From Clostridiales bacterium UBA4653 (GTDB taxonomy: Bacteria; Bacillota; Clostridia; Oscillospirales; CAG-272), in the NCBI GenBank assembly GCA_002405565.1, contig DHMB01000155.1:1-16248 (forward strand): 16,248 nt of DNA, in the 5' to 3' direction. The notes under the pieces were generated by a model. That model was not told the DNA's origin, ran no database searches, and was given only the letters and a program-made list of their open reading frames with translations. A program made the position numbers and the translations under genes. The number at the start of each line of letters is the position of its first letter. Positions within the stretch are counted from its first letter, which is position 1. Positions 1 to 6,190 of this stretch are shown piece by piece.

Positions 1-170
1 TTCCCGGCGCAATGCTCGGAAGTATCGTTCTCGGCATGATAGAAAGCATATGCGATTCGTTTGCGGCAATCGCTCCTTATAAGGACGCAATAGAATTCTC
101 CATTCTTATAATCATTCTTCTTGTAAGACCGACGGGAATTCTCGGCAAGAAAAGAAGGGAGAAGGTATAA
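1..170 (+). CDS. livH: LivH, branched-chain amino acid ABC permease (C-terminal end only)
   Basis: The reading frame is open from the window edge (first full codon at 3) to a TAA at 168-170 and gives about 55 residues. The segment has the closing pattern of LivH-type permeases: a GAMLGSIVLGMIES stretch, then a DAIEFSILIIILLVRPTGILG transmembrane end with the typical RPTG(I/L)LG finish and a basic tail. LivH pairs with LivM to form the membrane channel of the Leu/Ile/Val importer. The stop overlaps the livM start as TAATG, so the two are translationally coupled. The N-terminus and most of the protein lie upstream of the window. Identification rests on this C-terminus plus the livM-livG-livF genes that follow. 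Confidence 0.88.
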   Translation, partial: PGAMLGSIVLGMIESICDSFAAIAPYKDAIEFSILIIILLVRPTGILGKKRREKV

Positions 171-1321
171 TGAGCAGCTTCTCGGAAAAAATGAAAAAAT
201 TCAAGTGGAAACACTATATAAACTACATCGTCATAACGATTGTGACGGCTGTTTTCGCAATCATCTCGGCGGCGGGAGGACTCAAATCCTCATCGTCTAT
301 ATTGCTTGAAAAGATTGCGATAAGTATCGTCCTCGCCGTTTCGCTGAGCCTTGTTGTCGGCTTTCTCGGAGAGCTGAGTCTCGGTCACGCTGGATTTATG
401 TGTATCGGCGCATACCTCGGCGGCAAGGTCGCTTCCCTGCTCGTCCCCGTTATGGGCAACGGCATAATCACAATGCTGATTGCACTGCTCGTCGGCGGCG
501 GTTGCGCGGCGCTGTTCGGCTTTCTCGTCGGACTGCCCGCTCTGCGCCTCAAAGGCGACTATCTTGCAATCGTAACTCTCGCCTTCGGAGAAATCGTTAA
601 GGTTGTTTTCCGGCAGTCGGAAGCGTTCGGCGGCAATCTCGGACTTTCAACCCCGAACCGTCCGAACAAGAATTCGTTCTTCATCGTTGCGTTTGCGCTC
701 GTGCTGTTCACGCTCCTCATAATTCAGAATCTTATGAGAAGTAAGCACGGCAGGGCGATAACCGCCATCCGCGATAACGAAATCGCCGCAAGAGCGACGG
801 GAATAAACGTCACGAAATACAAGCTCGTCGCATTTATGATTTCCGCATTTTTCGCTGGAATAGCGGGCGTTATGTTCAGCTATACGAATTCCTCCGTTCA
901 GGCGGTGAAGTTCGGATATAATTATTCAATCGAAATCCTCGTTATGGTCGTTCTCGGCGGAATGGGCTCGATAAACGGTTCAATCCTCGCCGCAACGCTT
1001 ATAACGATACTCAACGAAAAGCTCCGCACGGTGCTGACAGGCGACTTTGCAGTCCTCAAGGATCTGCTCTATGCGCTCATTCTTATCGTCATCGTTATTT
1101 ATAATAACGCTCCCGCGCTCAAGGGCTTCAGAGAAAAATACAACTTCCGCAACCTCACGGCACATATATTCCCTCCGAAAAACGACCCGTCGATCGTCAA
1201 AGACGACGCCGCCAGCTGGGACAAAGTGCCGACAAAGATCAAAATGGACGAAATTCTTTCCGTCGACCTCAAGGTCGGAAACGAATTCACGCCGGATAAA
1301 CCGTCGAAAGGAGATAAATAA
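170..1321 (+). CDS. livM: LivM, branched-chain amino acid ABC transporter permease
   Basis: This 383-residue polytopic membrane protein is the second permease subunit of the LIV importer. Several hydrophobic segments run from about residue 17 to 311. The family hallmarks GYLGELSLGHAGF-like (residues 65-76, here GFLGELSLGHAGF), LRLKGDYLAIVTLAFGEI (125-142), the ATPase-contacting GRAITAIRDNEIAARATGI loop (194-212) and GGMGSING (263-270) are all present. The ATG at 170 overlaps the livH stop (TAATG), with a purine-rich AGAAGG-type ribosome site just upstream. The stop TAA (1319-1321) again overlaps the next ATG. One oddity: after the last membrane segment (about residue 311) there is a hydrophilic, Lys/Asp-rich tail of about 70 residues, whereas many LivM proteins end soon after an RPQGL-type motif. 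Confidence 0.95.
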   Translation: MSSFSEKMKKFKWKHYINYIVITIVTAVFAIISAAGGLKSSSSILLEKIAISIVLAVSLSLVVGFLGELSLGHAGFMCIGAYLGGKVASLLVPVMGNGIITMLIALLVGGGCAALFGFLVGLPALRLKGDYLAIVTLAFGEIVKVVFRQSEAFGGNLGLSTPNRPNKNSFFIVAFALVLFTLLIIQNLMRSKHGRAITAIRDNEIAARATGINVTKYKLVAFMISAFFAGIAGVMFSYTNSSVQAVKFGYNYSIEILVMVVLGGMGSINGSILAATLITILNEKLRTVLTGDFAVLKDLLYALILIVIVIYNNAPALKGFREKYNFRNLTAHIFPPKNDPSIVKDDAASWDKVPTKIKMDEILSVDLKVGNEFTPDKPSKGDK

Positions 1322-2091
1322 TGTCCGAATATATTCTTGAAACAAAAAACCTCGGCATTTCCTTCGGCGGGCTGAAAGCCTCGCAGAACGTCAACCTCAA
1401 AATAAAGGAAAAACAGATATACGGGCTCATAGGGCCGAACGGAGCGGGAAAAACGACGGTTTTCAATATGCTGACAGGCGTCTACCTGCCGACGGAAGGC
1501 GACTTTTTCCTCTGCGGAGAGTCGCTTAAAGGGCTTCATCAGGAAGCGATAAATCGCAAGGGCATTGCAAGAACGTTCCAGAACATACGTCTTTTCAACA
1601 ATATGACGGTCGTCCGCAACGTTATGGTCGGACTTTCAAATCAACCGGAATATAAATGCTCGCTTTTTGAGAGCTTTTTCCGCCTCCCGCGTCATTTCCG
1701 CGTCGAAAAAACAATGCGCGAGCGCGCAAAAGAAATTCTTGATATTTTCGGTCTGCTTGACGAGCGCAACAACCTCGCCTGCAACCTTCCTTACGGTAAG
1801 CAAAGAAAGCTGGAGATAGCCCGTGCGCTTGCGACCGGCCCGAAGCTCCTGCTTCTCGACGAGCCCGCCGCGGGAATGAACCAGAGCGAAACTGCGGAGC
1901 TTATGGACACGATACGCCTCATACGCGATAAATTCGATATGACAATCCTGCTCATCGAGCACGATATGAAATTCGTTTCCGGACTTTGCGATGAGATAAC
2001 CGTTCTGAATTTCGGAACAATGCTTGCAACCGGCACGGCGGACGAGGTTCTGAGCAATCCGGAAGTCGTCCGCGCATATCTCGGAAACTGA
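1321..2091 (+). CDS. livG: LivG, branched-chain amino acid ABC transporter ATPase
   Basis: This 256-residue cytoplasmic ATPase energises the LIV importer. Walker A is GPNGAGKTT at residues 38-46, the Q-loop glutamine is about residue 87 (RTFQNIRLF), and the signature helix is LPYGKQRKLEIARAL at 156-170. Walker B is LLLLDEP at 176-182 and the switch histidine is H214 (IEHDM). An ABC signature without the usual LSGG, followed by R(K/R)LEIARAL, is characteristic of LivG and separates it from LivF. The length is normal for the family. The ATG overlaps the livM stop, with AAAGGAG (1307-1313) seven bases upstream. It is paired with livF 12 bases downstream, giving the usual two-ATPase arrangement. 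Confidence 0.96.
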   Translation: MSEYILETKNLGISFGGLKASQNVNLKIKEKQIYGLIGPNGAGKTTVFNMLTGVYLPTEGDFFLCGESLKGLHQEAINRKGIARTFQNIRLFNNMTVVRNVMVGLSNQPEYKCSLFESFFRLPRHFRVEKTMRERAKEILDIFGLLDERNNLACNLPYGKQRKLEIARALATGPKLLLLDEPAAGMNQSETAELMDTIRLIRDKFDMTILLIEHDMKFVSGLCDEITVLNFGTMLATGTADEVLSNPEVVRAYLGN

Positions 2092-2103
2092 GGAGGGACA
2101 AAA

Positions 2104-2814
2104 ATGGCACTGCTTAAAGTTGAAAATCTTGAAGTTTATTACGGCGTCATAAGAGCCCTCAAGGGCATTTCGTTTGAGGTCGGCGAGGGGGAAATAGTCA
2201 CTCTGCTCGGCGCAAACGGAGCAGGAAAAACAACCACAATGCAAAGCATTATGGGTCTTATACACGCCAAAAGCGGCACCGTCACCTATGACGGGCATAA
2301 CATAACGGGCTTGCCCGCTCATAAGATTGTCAAAATGGGAATGACGCAGGTTCCGGAGGGCAGAAGAATCTTCGCGGAGCTGACGGTATATGAAAACCTG
2401 CTTATGGGCGCATATATCGAAAAAGACAAGGCGGCTGTAAAGCGCGATATTGAAGAGATCTATTCGATCTTCCCCCGCCTCGGCGAGAGAAAAAATCAGG
2501 TTGCAGGCACACTTTCCGGAGGTGAGCAACAAATGCTCGCAATGGGCAGAGCGATGATGAGTCATCCGAAACTGCTTATGCTGGACGAGCCTTCCATGGG
2601 GCTTTCCCCGCTCCTCGTCGATCAGGTATTTGACATAATAAAGCATTTCCACAGCACCGGCACGACGATACTCCTCGTCGAACAGAACGCAAGCAAGTCG
2701 CTTGCCATATCGGACAGGGCGTATGTGCTCGAAAACGGCGCAATCGCCTATTCGGGAACCGGAAAGGAGCTTTCCGAAAGCGACGATATCAAAAAAGCCT
2801 ATCTCGGCGGCTGA
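2104..2814 (+). CDS. livF: LivF, branched-chain amino acid ABC transporter ATPase
   Basis: This 236-residue second ATPase of the LIV importer forms a heterodimer with LivG. Walker A is GANGAGKTT (36-44), the LivF-type QVPEGRRIF segment is at 82-90, the signature is LSGGEQQ (137-143), and Walker B is LLMLDEP (157-163). At the switch position the sequence is VEQNA (192-196), with Gln in place of the usual His, a normal feature of LivF. AGGAGG at 2091-2096, overlapping the livG stop, lies seven bases before the ATG. It is the last gene of the operon and is followed at once by a strong terminator hairpin. Confidence 0.96.
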   Translation: MALLKVENLEVYYGVIRALKGISFEVGEGEIVTLLGANGAGKTTTMQSIMGLIHAKSGTVTYDGHNITGLPAHKIVKMGMTQVPEGRRIFAELTVYENLLMGAYIEKDKAAVKRDIEEIYSIFPRLGERKNQVAGTLSGGEQQMLAMGRAMMSHPKLLMLDEPSMGLSPLLVDQVFDIIKHFHSTGTTILLVEQNASKSLAISDRAYVLENGAIAYSGTGKELSESDDIKKAYLGG

Positions 2815-2817
2815 AAA

Positions 2818-2850
2818 GAAAAACGCACCTTCGCAGGTGCGTTTTTTATG
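2818..2850. terminator. Bidirectional rho-independent terminator (liv operon / ZIP unit)
   Basis: A perfect 10-bp stem, AAACGCACCT (2821-2830) and AGGTGCGTTT (2835-2844), encloses a TCGC loop. It is followed by T-rich sequence on the plus strand and, read on the minus strand, by TTTTTCTTTT. It lies just after the livF stop (2814) and just after the stop of the convergent ZIP gene (2856), so it probably ends both transcripts. Confidence 0.93.
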
Positions 2851-2855
2851 TATTT

Positions 2856-3638
2856 TTATCCGAGCGCGACGTCAAGAGTCATCATCAGGGTAAACCCGAC
2901 GGCAAAGAATACCGTTCCGATATTTGAATGTTCCCCGCTCGACATTTCGGGAATGAGTTCCTCGACAACGACATACATCATTGCGCCAGCCGCAAAGCTG
3001 AGCAGATAAGGAAGCGCGGGAACAACTATGCTTGCCGCAAGCACGGTCAGCACGGCGCCGATCGGCTCAACTATGCCGGAGAGCACCCCGCCGAGGAACG
3101 CCTTCGGTTTTTTCATCCCCTCGGCTTTCAGCGGCATTGATATTATCGCCCCTTCGGGAAAGTTCTGTATCGCAATACCGATTGAGAGCGCAAGCGCACC
3201 CGCCGCGGTGATTTTTCCGTCGCCCGAAAGGTACCCCGCAAAAACAACTCCGACAGCCATTCCCTCCGGAATGTTATGAAGAGTAACGGCAAGAATCATC
3301 ATCGTTGTTCTTTCCAGACGACTTTTGAGTCCCTCCGCGCCCTCGCTGTTACGATGAAGATGAGGGATGATTTTATCAAGCGCGAGCAGAAAAAGAATTC
3401 CTATCCAGAAGCCGATGAATGCCGGCAAAAACGAGAGCTTGCCCATATGCGCTGATTGTTGCATCGCGGGGATAAGCAGGCTCCATACGGACGCCGCAAC
3501 CATTACCCCCGCGGCGAAACCCGTCAGCGCCCGCTGAACTCTGTCCCCGAGAGACTTTTTCAGAAAGAACACACAAGCCGAGCCGAGCGTTGTTCCGAGA
3601 AACGGAATGAGTATCCCGTAAAATACTGTCATATCCAT
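2856..3638 (-). CDS. ZIP family divalent metal transporter (GufA/ZupT-like)
   Basis: This 260-residue membrane protein is probably an importer of zinc or related divalent metals across the cytoplasmic membrane. The defining ZIP metal-site motifs are both present: HNIPEG at 121-126 in the fourth membrane helix and QNFPEG at 158-163 in the fifth, with EPIG at 191-194 and EELIPE at 226-231. About eight hydrophobic segments and the length match bacterial ZIP proteins. A short His-containing loop (residues 90-97, IIPHLHRN) sits between helices 3 and 4. The ATG at 3638 has a GGGGG-type ribosome site (3644-3648) seven bases upstream; the ATG two codons later is too distant. It is the second gene after the nitroreductase, with 22 bases between them if the nitroreductase runs to its TAA. 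The metal cannot be told from sequence. Confidence 0.93.
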   Translation of the reverse strand: MDMTVFYGILIPFLGTTLGSACVFFLKKSLGDRVQRALTGFAAGVMVAASVWSLLIPAMQQSAHMGKLSFLPAFIGFWIGILFLLALDKIIPHLHRNSEGAEGLKSRLERTTMMILAVTLHNIPEGMAVGVVFAGYLSGDGKITAAGALALSIGIAIQNFPEGAIISMPLKAEGMKKPKAFLGGVLSGIVEPIGAVLTVLAASIVVPALPYLLSFAAGAMMYVVVEELIPEMSSGEHSNIGTVFFAVGFTLMMTLDVALG

Positions 3639-3660
3639 ATGTTTTCCCCCGAAAACCCGA

Positions 3661-4188
3661 TTACTTGACCCGGATTACTCTTCCGTCTTTTCTTTCCGCG
3701 GCTTTCGGCAGCTCGCAATCGGCATAACCGACGGCTCAATGACCGATGCCCTCCCATTCGCCGCTCACGCCGAGCTCGGAGAGAAGCTGTTTCCATTCGG
3801 GAAGCTCGAATTCCTCCTTTGCGCGATGTATCCATATACTGCCGAGCCCCAGCGAATGCGCGGCAAGCATCATATTGCCCATAACAAGGCTACCGTCATA
3901 AATATATGTGTTGCAGCTCTTGTCCGCAAGGACTATGAGTATCACCGGCGCGCCGTAAAACGGGTCAAAACCTTCCTCCCAACCGCCGATTTTGCGGTTT
4001 GCCTCGGAGATTCTGTCCCGCAGGGCTTTGTTTGTGACGGCGATTGTCAGGGTCGCCTGTCTACCTCTTCCGCTGGCGGCGTAAAGTCCGGCTTCAATTA
4101 TCTGCGCTATATCCTCTTCCTTCGGAAGCTCCGCTTTGAAGCGTCTGATGCTTCTCCGCTCCTCCATTGCATTTATTACTTCGTTCAT
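3661..4188 (-). CDS. Small nitroreductase-family flavoprotein with an in-frame TGA (possible selenoprotein or nonsense mutant)
   Basis: The sequence matches small FMN-dependent nitroreductases: RRSIRRF (residues 11-17 from ATG 4188) for FMN phosphate contact, FDPFYGAPVILIVLADKS in the middle, and YDGSLVMGNMMLAAHSLGLGSIWIHRAKEEF toward the end. A TGA at 3736-3738 stops the frame after EWEGIGH. The same frame then continues as AVGYADCELP and on to a TAA at 3661-3663, giving 24 more family-like residues and a normal total of 175. Relatives typically read G(I/V)GHC followed by a GYA(D) segment, so the TGA sits at a Cys position. TGA is an ordinary stop for other genes here. Start choice: ATG 4188 has AGAGG eight bases upstream, while the TTG two codons earlier is too close to it. 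If TGA is a true stop, the product is 150 residues (3736-4188) and lacks the C-terminal segment. The physiological substrate is unknown. Confidence 0.85.
3705..3731 (-). other. Weak candidate SECIS-like hairpin downstream of the TGA
   Basis: Read on the minus strand, bases 5-31 after the TGA can fold as UCGGU pairing with GCCGA (including one G-U pair). Two single bulged U residues follow, then A-U and GC/GC pairs toward a loop about 15-23 bases from the TGA. Bacterial SECIS elements lie immediately 3' of UGA with an apical loop at roughly this distance. A competing short UCGG/CCGA hairpin exists, and the region also encodes protein, so support is weak. Confidence 0.25.
3736..3738 (-). other. 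In-frame TGA codon at a family Cys position
   Basis: This is codon 151 of the nitroreductase frame counted from ATG 4188. One base change (TGA versus TGC or TGT) separates it from Cys. The conserved-looking sequence resumes directly after it. It could be a selenocysteine codon, a recent nonsense mutation or a sequencing error; the sequence alone does not decide. Confidence 0.6.
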
Positions 4189-4233
4189 ATCCAAAACCTC
4201 TTTTTCCTGCGTTTATCGCAATTTTGCGTTTGT

Positions 4234-4262
4234 ATTATATCATCTTCCGCCGACGTTTGCAA
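4234..4262 (-). promoter_or_regulatory. Sigma-A promoter for the nitroreductase-ZIP unit
   Basis: On the minus strand there is a -35 box TTGCAA (4262-4257), a 17-base spacer, and a perfect TATAAT -10 (4239-4234) preceded by the extended TGA. It lies about 46 bases upstream of the ATG at 4188. It is divergent from the promoter at 4340-4368. Confidence 0.82.
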
Positions 4263-4271
4263 TAGCGCGGA

Positions 4272-4283
4272 GGACATTTGTCC
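4272..4283. promoter_or_regulatory. Short palindrome between divergent promoters
   Basis: GGACA-TT-TGTCC is a 5-bp perfect inverted repeat directly upstream of the minus-strand -35 box, in the shared region between two divergent promoters. The position suits a regulator site, but the element is short and could be chance. Confidence 0.25.
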
Positions 4284-4339
4284 GATTGATGTTAAAAAAC
4301 GCCGTTGTTCACAATTTCGCGGTAAAAAGCGCAAAATGC

Positions 4340-4368
4340 TTGACAAATCGCCACCATGATGATATAAT
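4340..4368 (+). promoter_or_regulatory. Consensus sigma-A promoter for the import/activation operon
   Basis: A perfect TTGACA (4340-4345), a 17-base spacer and a perfect TATAAT (4363-4368) with an extended TGA directly before it. Transcription would begin near 4375, about 59 bases before the ATG at 4434. A promoter this close to consensus should be strong unless repressed, which makes the dyad immediately downstream notable. Confidence 0.92.
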
Positions 4369-4369
4369 G

Positions 4370-4406
4370 TGTTCAAGTTTTTGCAAATATCGCAAACAAC
4401 TGAACA
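4370..4406 (+). promoter_or_regulatory. Operator-like dyad or 5' UTR hairpin at the transcription start
   Basis: The left arm is TGTTC-A-AGTT-TTTGC (4370-4384) and the right arm is GCAAA-C-AACT-GAACA (4392-4406). They pair over 14 base pairs with one bulged A and one bulged C, around a 7-base loop AAATATC. It starts two bases after the -10 box and covers the predicted start site. That placement suits a repressor operator; as RNA it would form a 5' hairpin. There is no U-run after it, so it is not a simple terminator. Confidence 0.6.
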
Positions 4407-4433
4407 TCATCCTCAAAAACAAAGGAGCTCAAT

Positions 4434-5435
4434 ATGAAAAAAGTTTTATCACTTATCCTTGCCGTCGCGGCAATATTCTCCGCGCTCTCCGTGCTTGCTT
4501 CGTGCTCGCAGAAGAAAAAAACAATAACGATTTATGCGTCAAGCGAAGACTTCCGCATTGAAAATGCACAGAAAATGTTTGATGAAAAATTCCCCGAATA
4601 TAAAATAGTCATCCAGTACAAATCCACAGGCGAGCTTGCCGCAAAGCTGGCGGGCGAAGGCACAAACACCGACTGCGACATCGTCATGGAGCTTGAAAAT
4701 ACATATCTTGAAAAAATCGGCGACACTGTTGCAAAGCTCGACGGGCTCCCCGGCGTTGACTTTGATAAGTATCTTCCGAGCCTCGTTCCCTCTTCTCACC
4801 GCTATGTTCCCTTCATCCGCACAAGCGGAGCGATTGTCATAAACAAGAAGGTTCTTGCGGAAAAGGGACTCTCCGTTCCCACCTGCTATGACGACCTTCT
4901 CAAACCCGAATACAAGGGTCTCGTATCTATGCCGAACCCCAAATCCTCCGGCACGGGATACATCTTCTATCTCAATATGGTAAACACGCGCGGTCAGGAA
5001 AAGGCGCTCGAATACTTTGACGGTCTTGCGGCAAACCTCTCCGGCGCAGGATATACGTCGTCCGGCTCCGGCCCCATAAAGGCGCTCAAGCTCGGCGAGG
5101 CGGCAATCGGTCTCTGCATGACATGGCAGGCTGTCGATGAAATAAACAACGGCGCAGACTACGAGATAATCTATTTCGACGAAGGCGCCAGCTATGACAC
5201 ATATTCAAGCGCAATAATCTCCGGCAAAGAGAACGACGAAGATATCCAGAAGGTCTTTGCATACCTTCTCACAGACGTCACCCCGAAGGACAAAGAGCTC
5301 TATGCTCCCGACCAGATATATAAAGACGTAACATACACAAAGAAAAACTTCCCCGAAAATATCAAATATGCCGATATGAAGGGACTTGAAGATATAACCG
5401 TAAAGGAAAGTTTACTTGACGCATGGAAATATTAA
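4434..5435 (+). CDS. ABC importer solute-binding lipoprotein (Fe3+/2-aminoethylphosphonate class)
   Basis: This 333-residue exported lipoprotein should capture the substrate outside the membrane. The N-terminus is a lipoprotein signal: MKK, a hydrophobic core, then lipobox LASC with Cys24 as the lipidated residue. The hallmark of this periplasmic-binding-protein class is GAIVINKKVLAEKGLSVPTC and the following DLLKPEYKGLVSMPNP (about 132-168), with the hinge-side SSGTGYIFYL and GPIKALKLGEAAIGL segments after it. AAAGGAG at 4421-4427 sets the ATG at 4434. The last 13 bases overlap the ATPase gene. Proteins of this family bind Fe3+, 2-aminoethylphosphonate, phosphorylated sugars or similar ligands; the cytidylyltransferase at the operon end favours a phosphonate or phosphate headgroup, but this is inference. 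Confidence 0.9.
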   Translation: MKKVLSLILAVAAIFSALSVLASCSQKKKTITIYASSEDFRIENAQKMFDEKFPEYKIVIQYKSTGELAAKLAGEGTNTDCDIVMELENTYLEKIGDTVAKLDGLPGVDFDKYLPSLVPSSHRYVPFIRTSGAIVINKKVLAEKGLSVPTCYDDLLKPEYKGLVSMPNPKSSGTGYIFYLNMVNTRGQEKALEYFDGLAANLSGAGYTSSGSGPIKALKLGEAAIGLCMTWQAVDEINNGADYEIIYFDEGASYDTYSSAIISGKENDEDIQKVFAYLLTDVTPKDKELYAPDQIYKDVTYTKKNFPENIKYADMKGLEDITVKESLLDAWKY

Positions 5436-6175
5436 AGATAAACGGGCTTACAAAGCATTATAAAAGCAAGCTGGCGCTGGATAATGTCAGCTTTTCCGTG
5501 GAGGACGGAGAATTTCTTTCGATTCTCGGCCCATCCGGTTGCGGAAAGACGACTCTCCTCCGCATTCTCATAGGGCTTCTCGCCCCTGATTCGGGAAGTA
5601 TTCTTCTTGGCGACAGGGACATAACAAAAGCCTCCCCCGATTCGCGTGAAATGGGCATAGTTTTTCAGAACTATGCCCTTTTCGAGAATATGACGGCTCT
5701 GAAAAACGTCTCGTACGCAATGAAATTCAAGCCGGACTTAAAGCCCATAGCAGAAGAAAGAGCAAAAGAGCTTCTCTCTGTCGTCGGTCTTTCGGAGCAT
5801 ATTAACAAATACCCCTCCGAGATGTCCGGCGGACAGCAACAGAGAGTTGCCATTGCGAGAACGCTCGCCCTGCGCCCGAAAATCATCCTTTTTGACGAGC
5901 CAATGAGCGCGCTTGACGTTGCGACAAGGCTCTCGCTCCGCGTTCAGCTGAAAGAAATTCAGAAATCCTTCGGCACGACGATGATCTATATCACTCACGA
6001 CCAGGAGGAGGCGTTTGCCCTTTCCGACAGGATTATGGTCATGGGCGAGGCAAGAATTCATCAGCTCGCAACGCCGGAGGAAATTCTCGCAAGTCCCGCG
6101 GATGACTATGTAAAAGACTTTGTCATAAGCAATCTCAAGGCGAAAATCGACTCGCTCTCCCGCTATATGAAATGA
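5423..6175 (+). CDS. ABC importer ATPase for the 4434-8696 operon
   Basis: This 250-residue nucleotide-binding subunit has Walker A GPSGCGKTT (36-44), Q-loop Q82 (VFQNYALF), signature MSGGQQQ (134-140), Walker B IILFDEP (154-160) and switch H192 (ITHDQEEA). It ends soon after the core, so it lacks the C-terminal TOBE domain seen in many relatives of the PotA/FbpC group. The ATG lies inside the 3' end of the binding-protein gene (13-base overlap) with only a weak GGAAAG site upstream, so its translation is probably coupled. It drives the fused permease 15 bases downstream. Confidence 0.93.
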   Translation: MEILKINGLTKHYKSKLALDNVSFSVEDGEFLSILGPSGCGKTTLLRILIGLLAPDSGSILLGDRDITKASPDSREMGIVFQNYALFENMTALKNVSYAMKFKPDLKPIAEERAKELLSVVGLSEHINKYPSEMSGGQQQRVAIARTLALRPKIILFDEPMSALDVATRLSLRVQLKEIQKSFGTTMIYITHDQEEAFALSDRIMVMGEARIHQLATPEEILASPADDYVKDFVISNLKAKIDSLSRYMK

Positions 6176-6190
6176 CGGCGGAGGTAAAAG

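Noticed and set aside
1636..2652. Long 338-codon minus-strand open frame opposite livG and livF
   Set aside because: It lies entirely antisense to two clearly conserved ATPases, has no recognisable motifs and a biased composition typical of shadow frames.
3736..3738. TGA reassigned genome-wide (for example to Trp or Gly)
   Set aside because: livG, livF, the ATPase ending at 6175 and the gene ending at 14527 all end in TGA at natural family or operon boundaries, so TGA works as a stop here.
3739..4561. Plus-strand open frames across the nitroreductase and the divergent promoter region
   Set aside because: They run through two consensus promoters and a conserved antisense gene, and their products show no family features.
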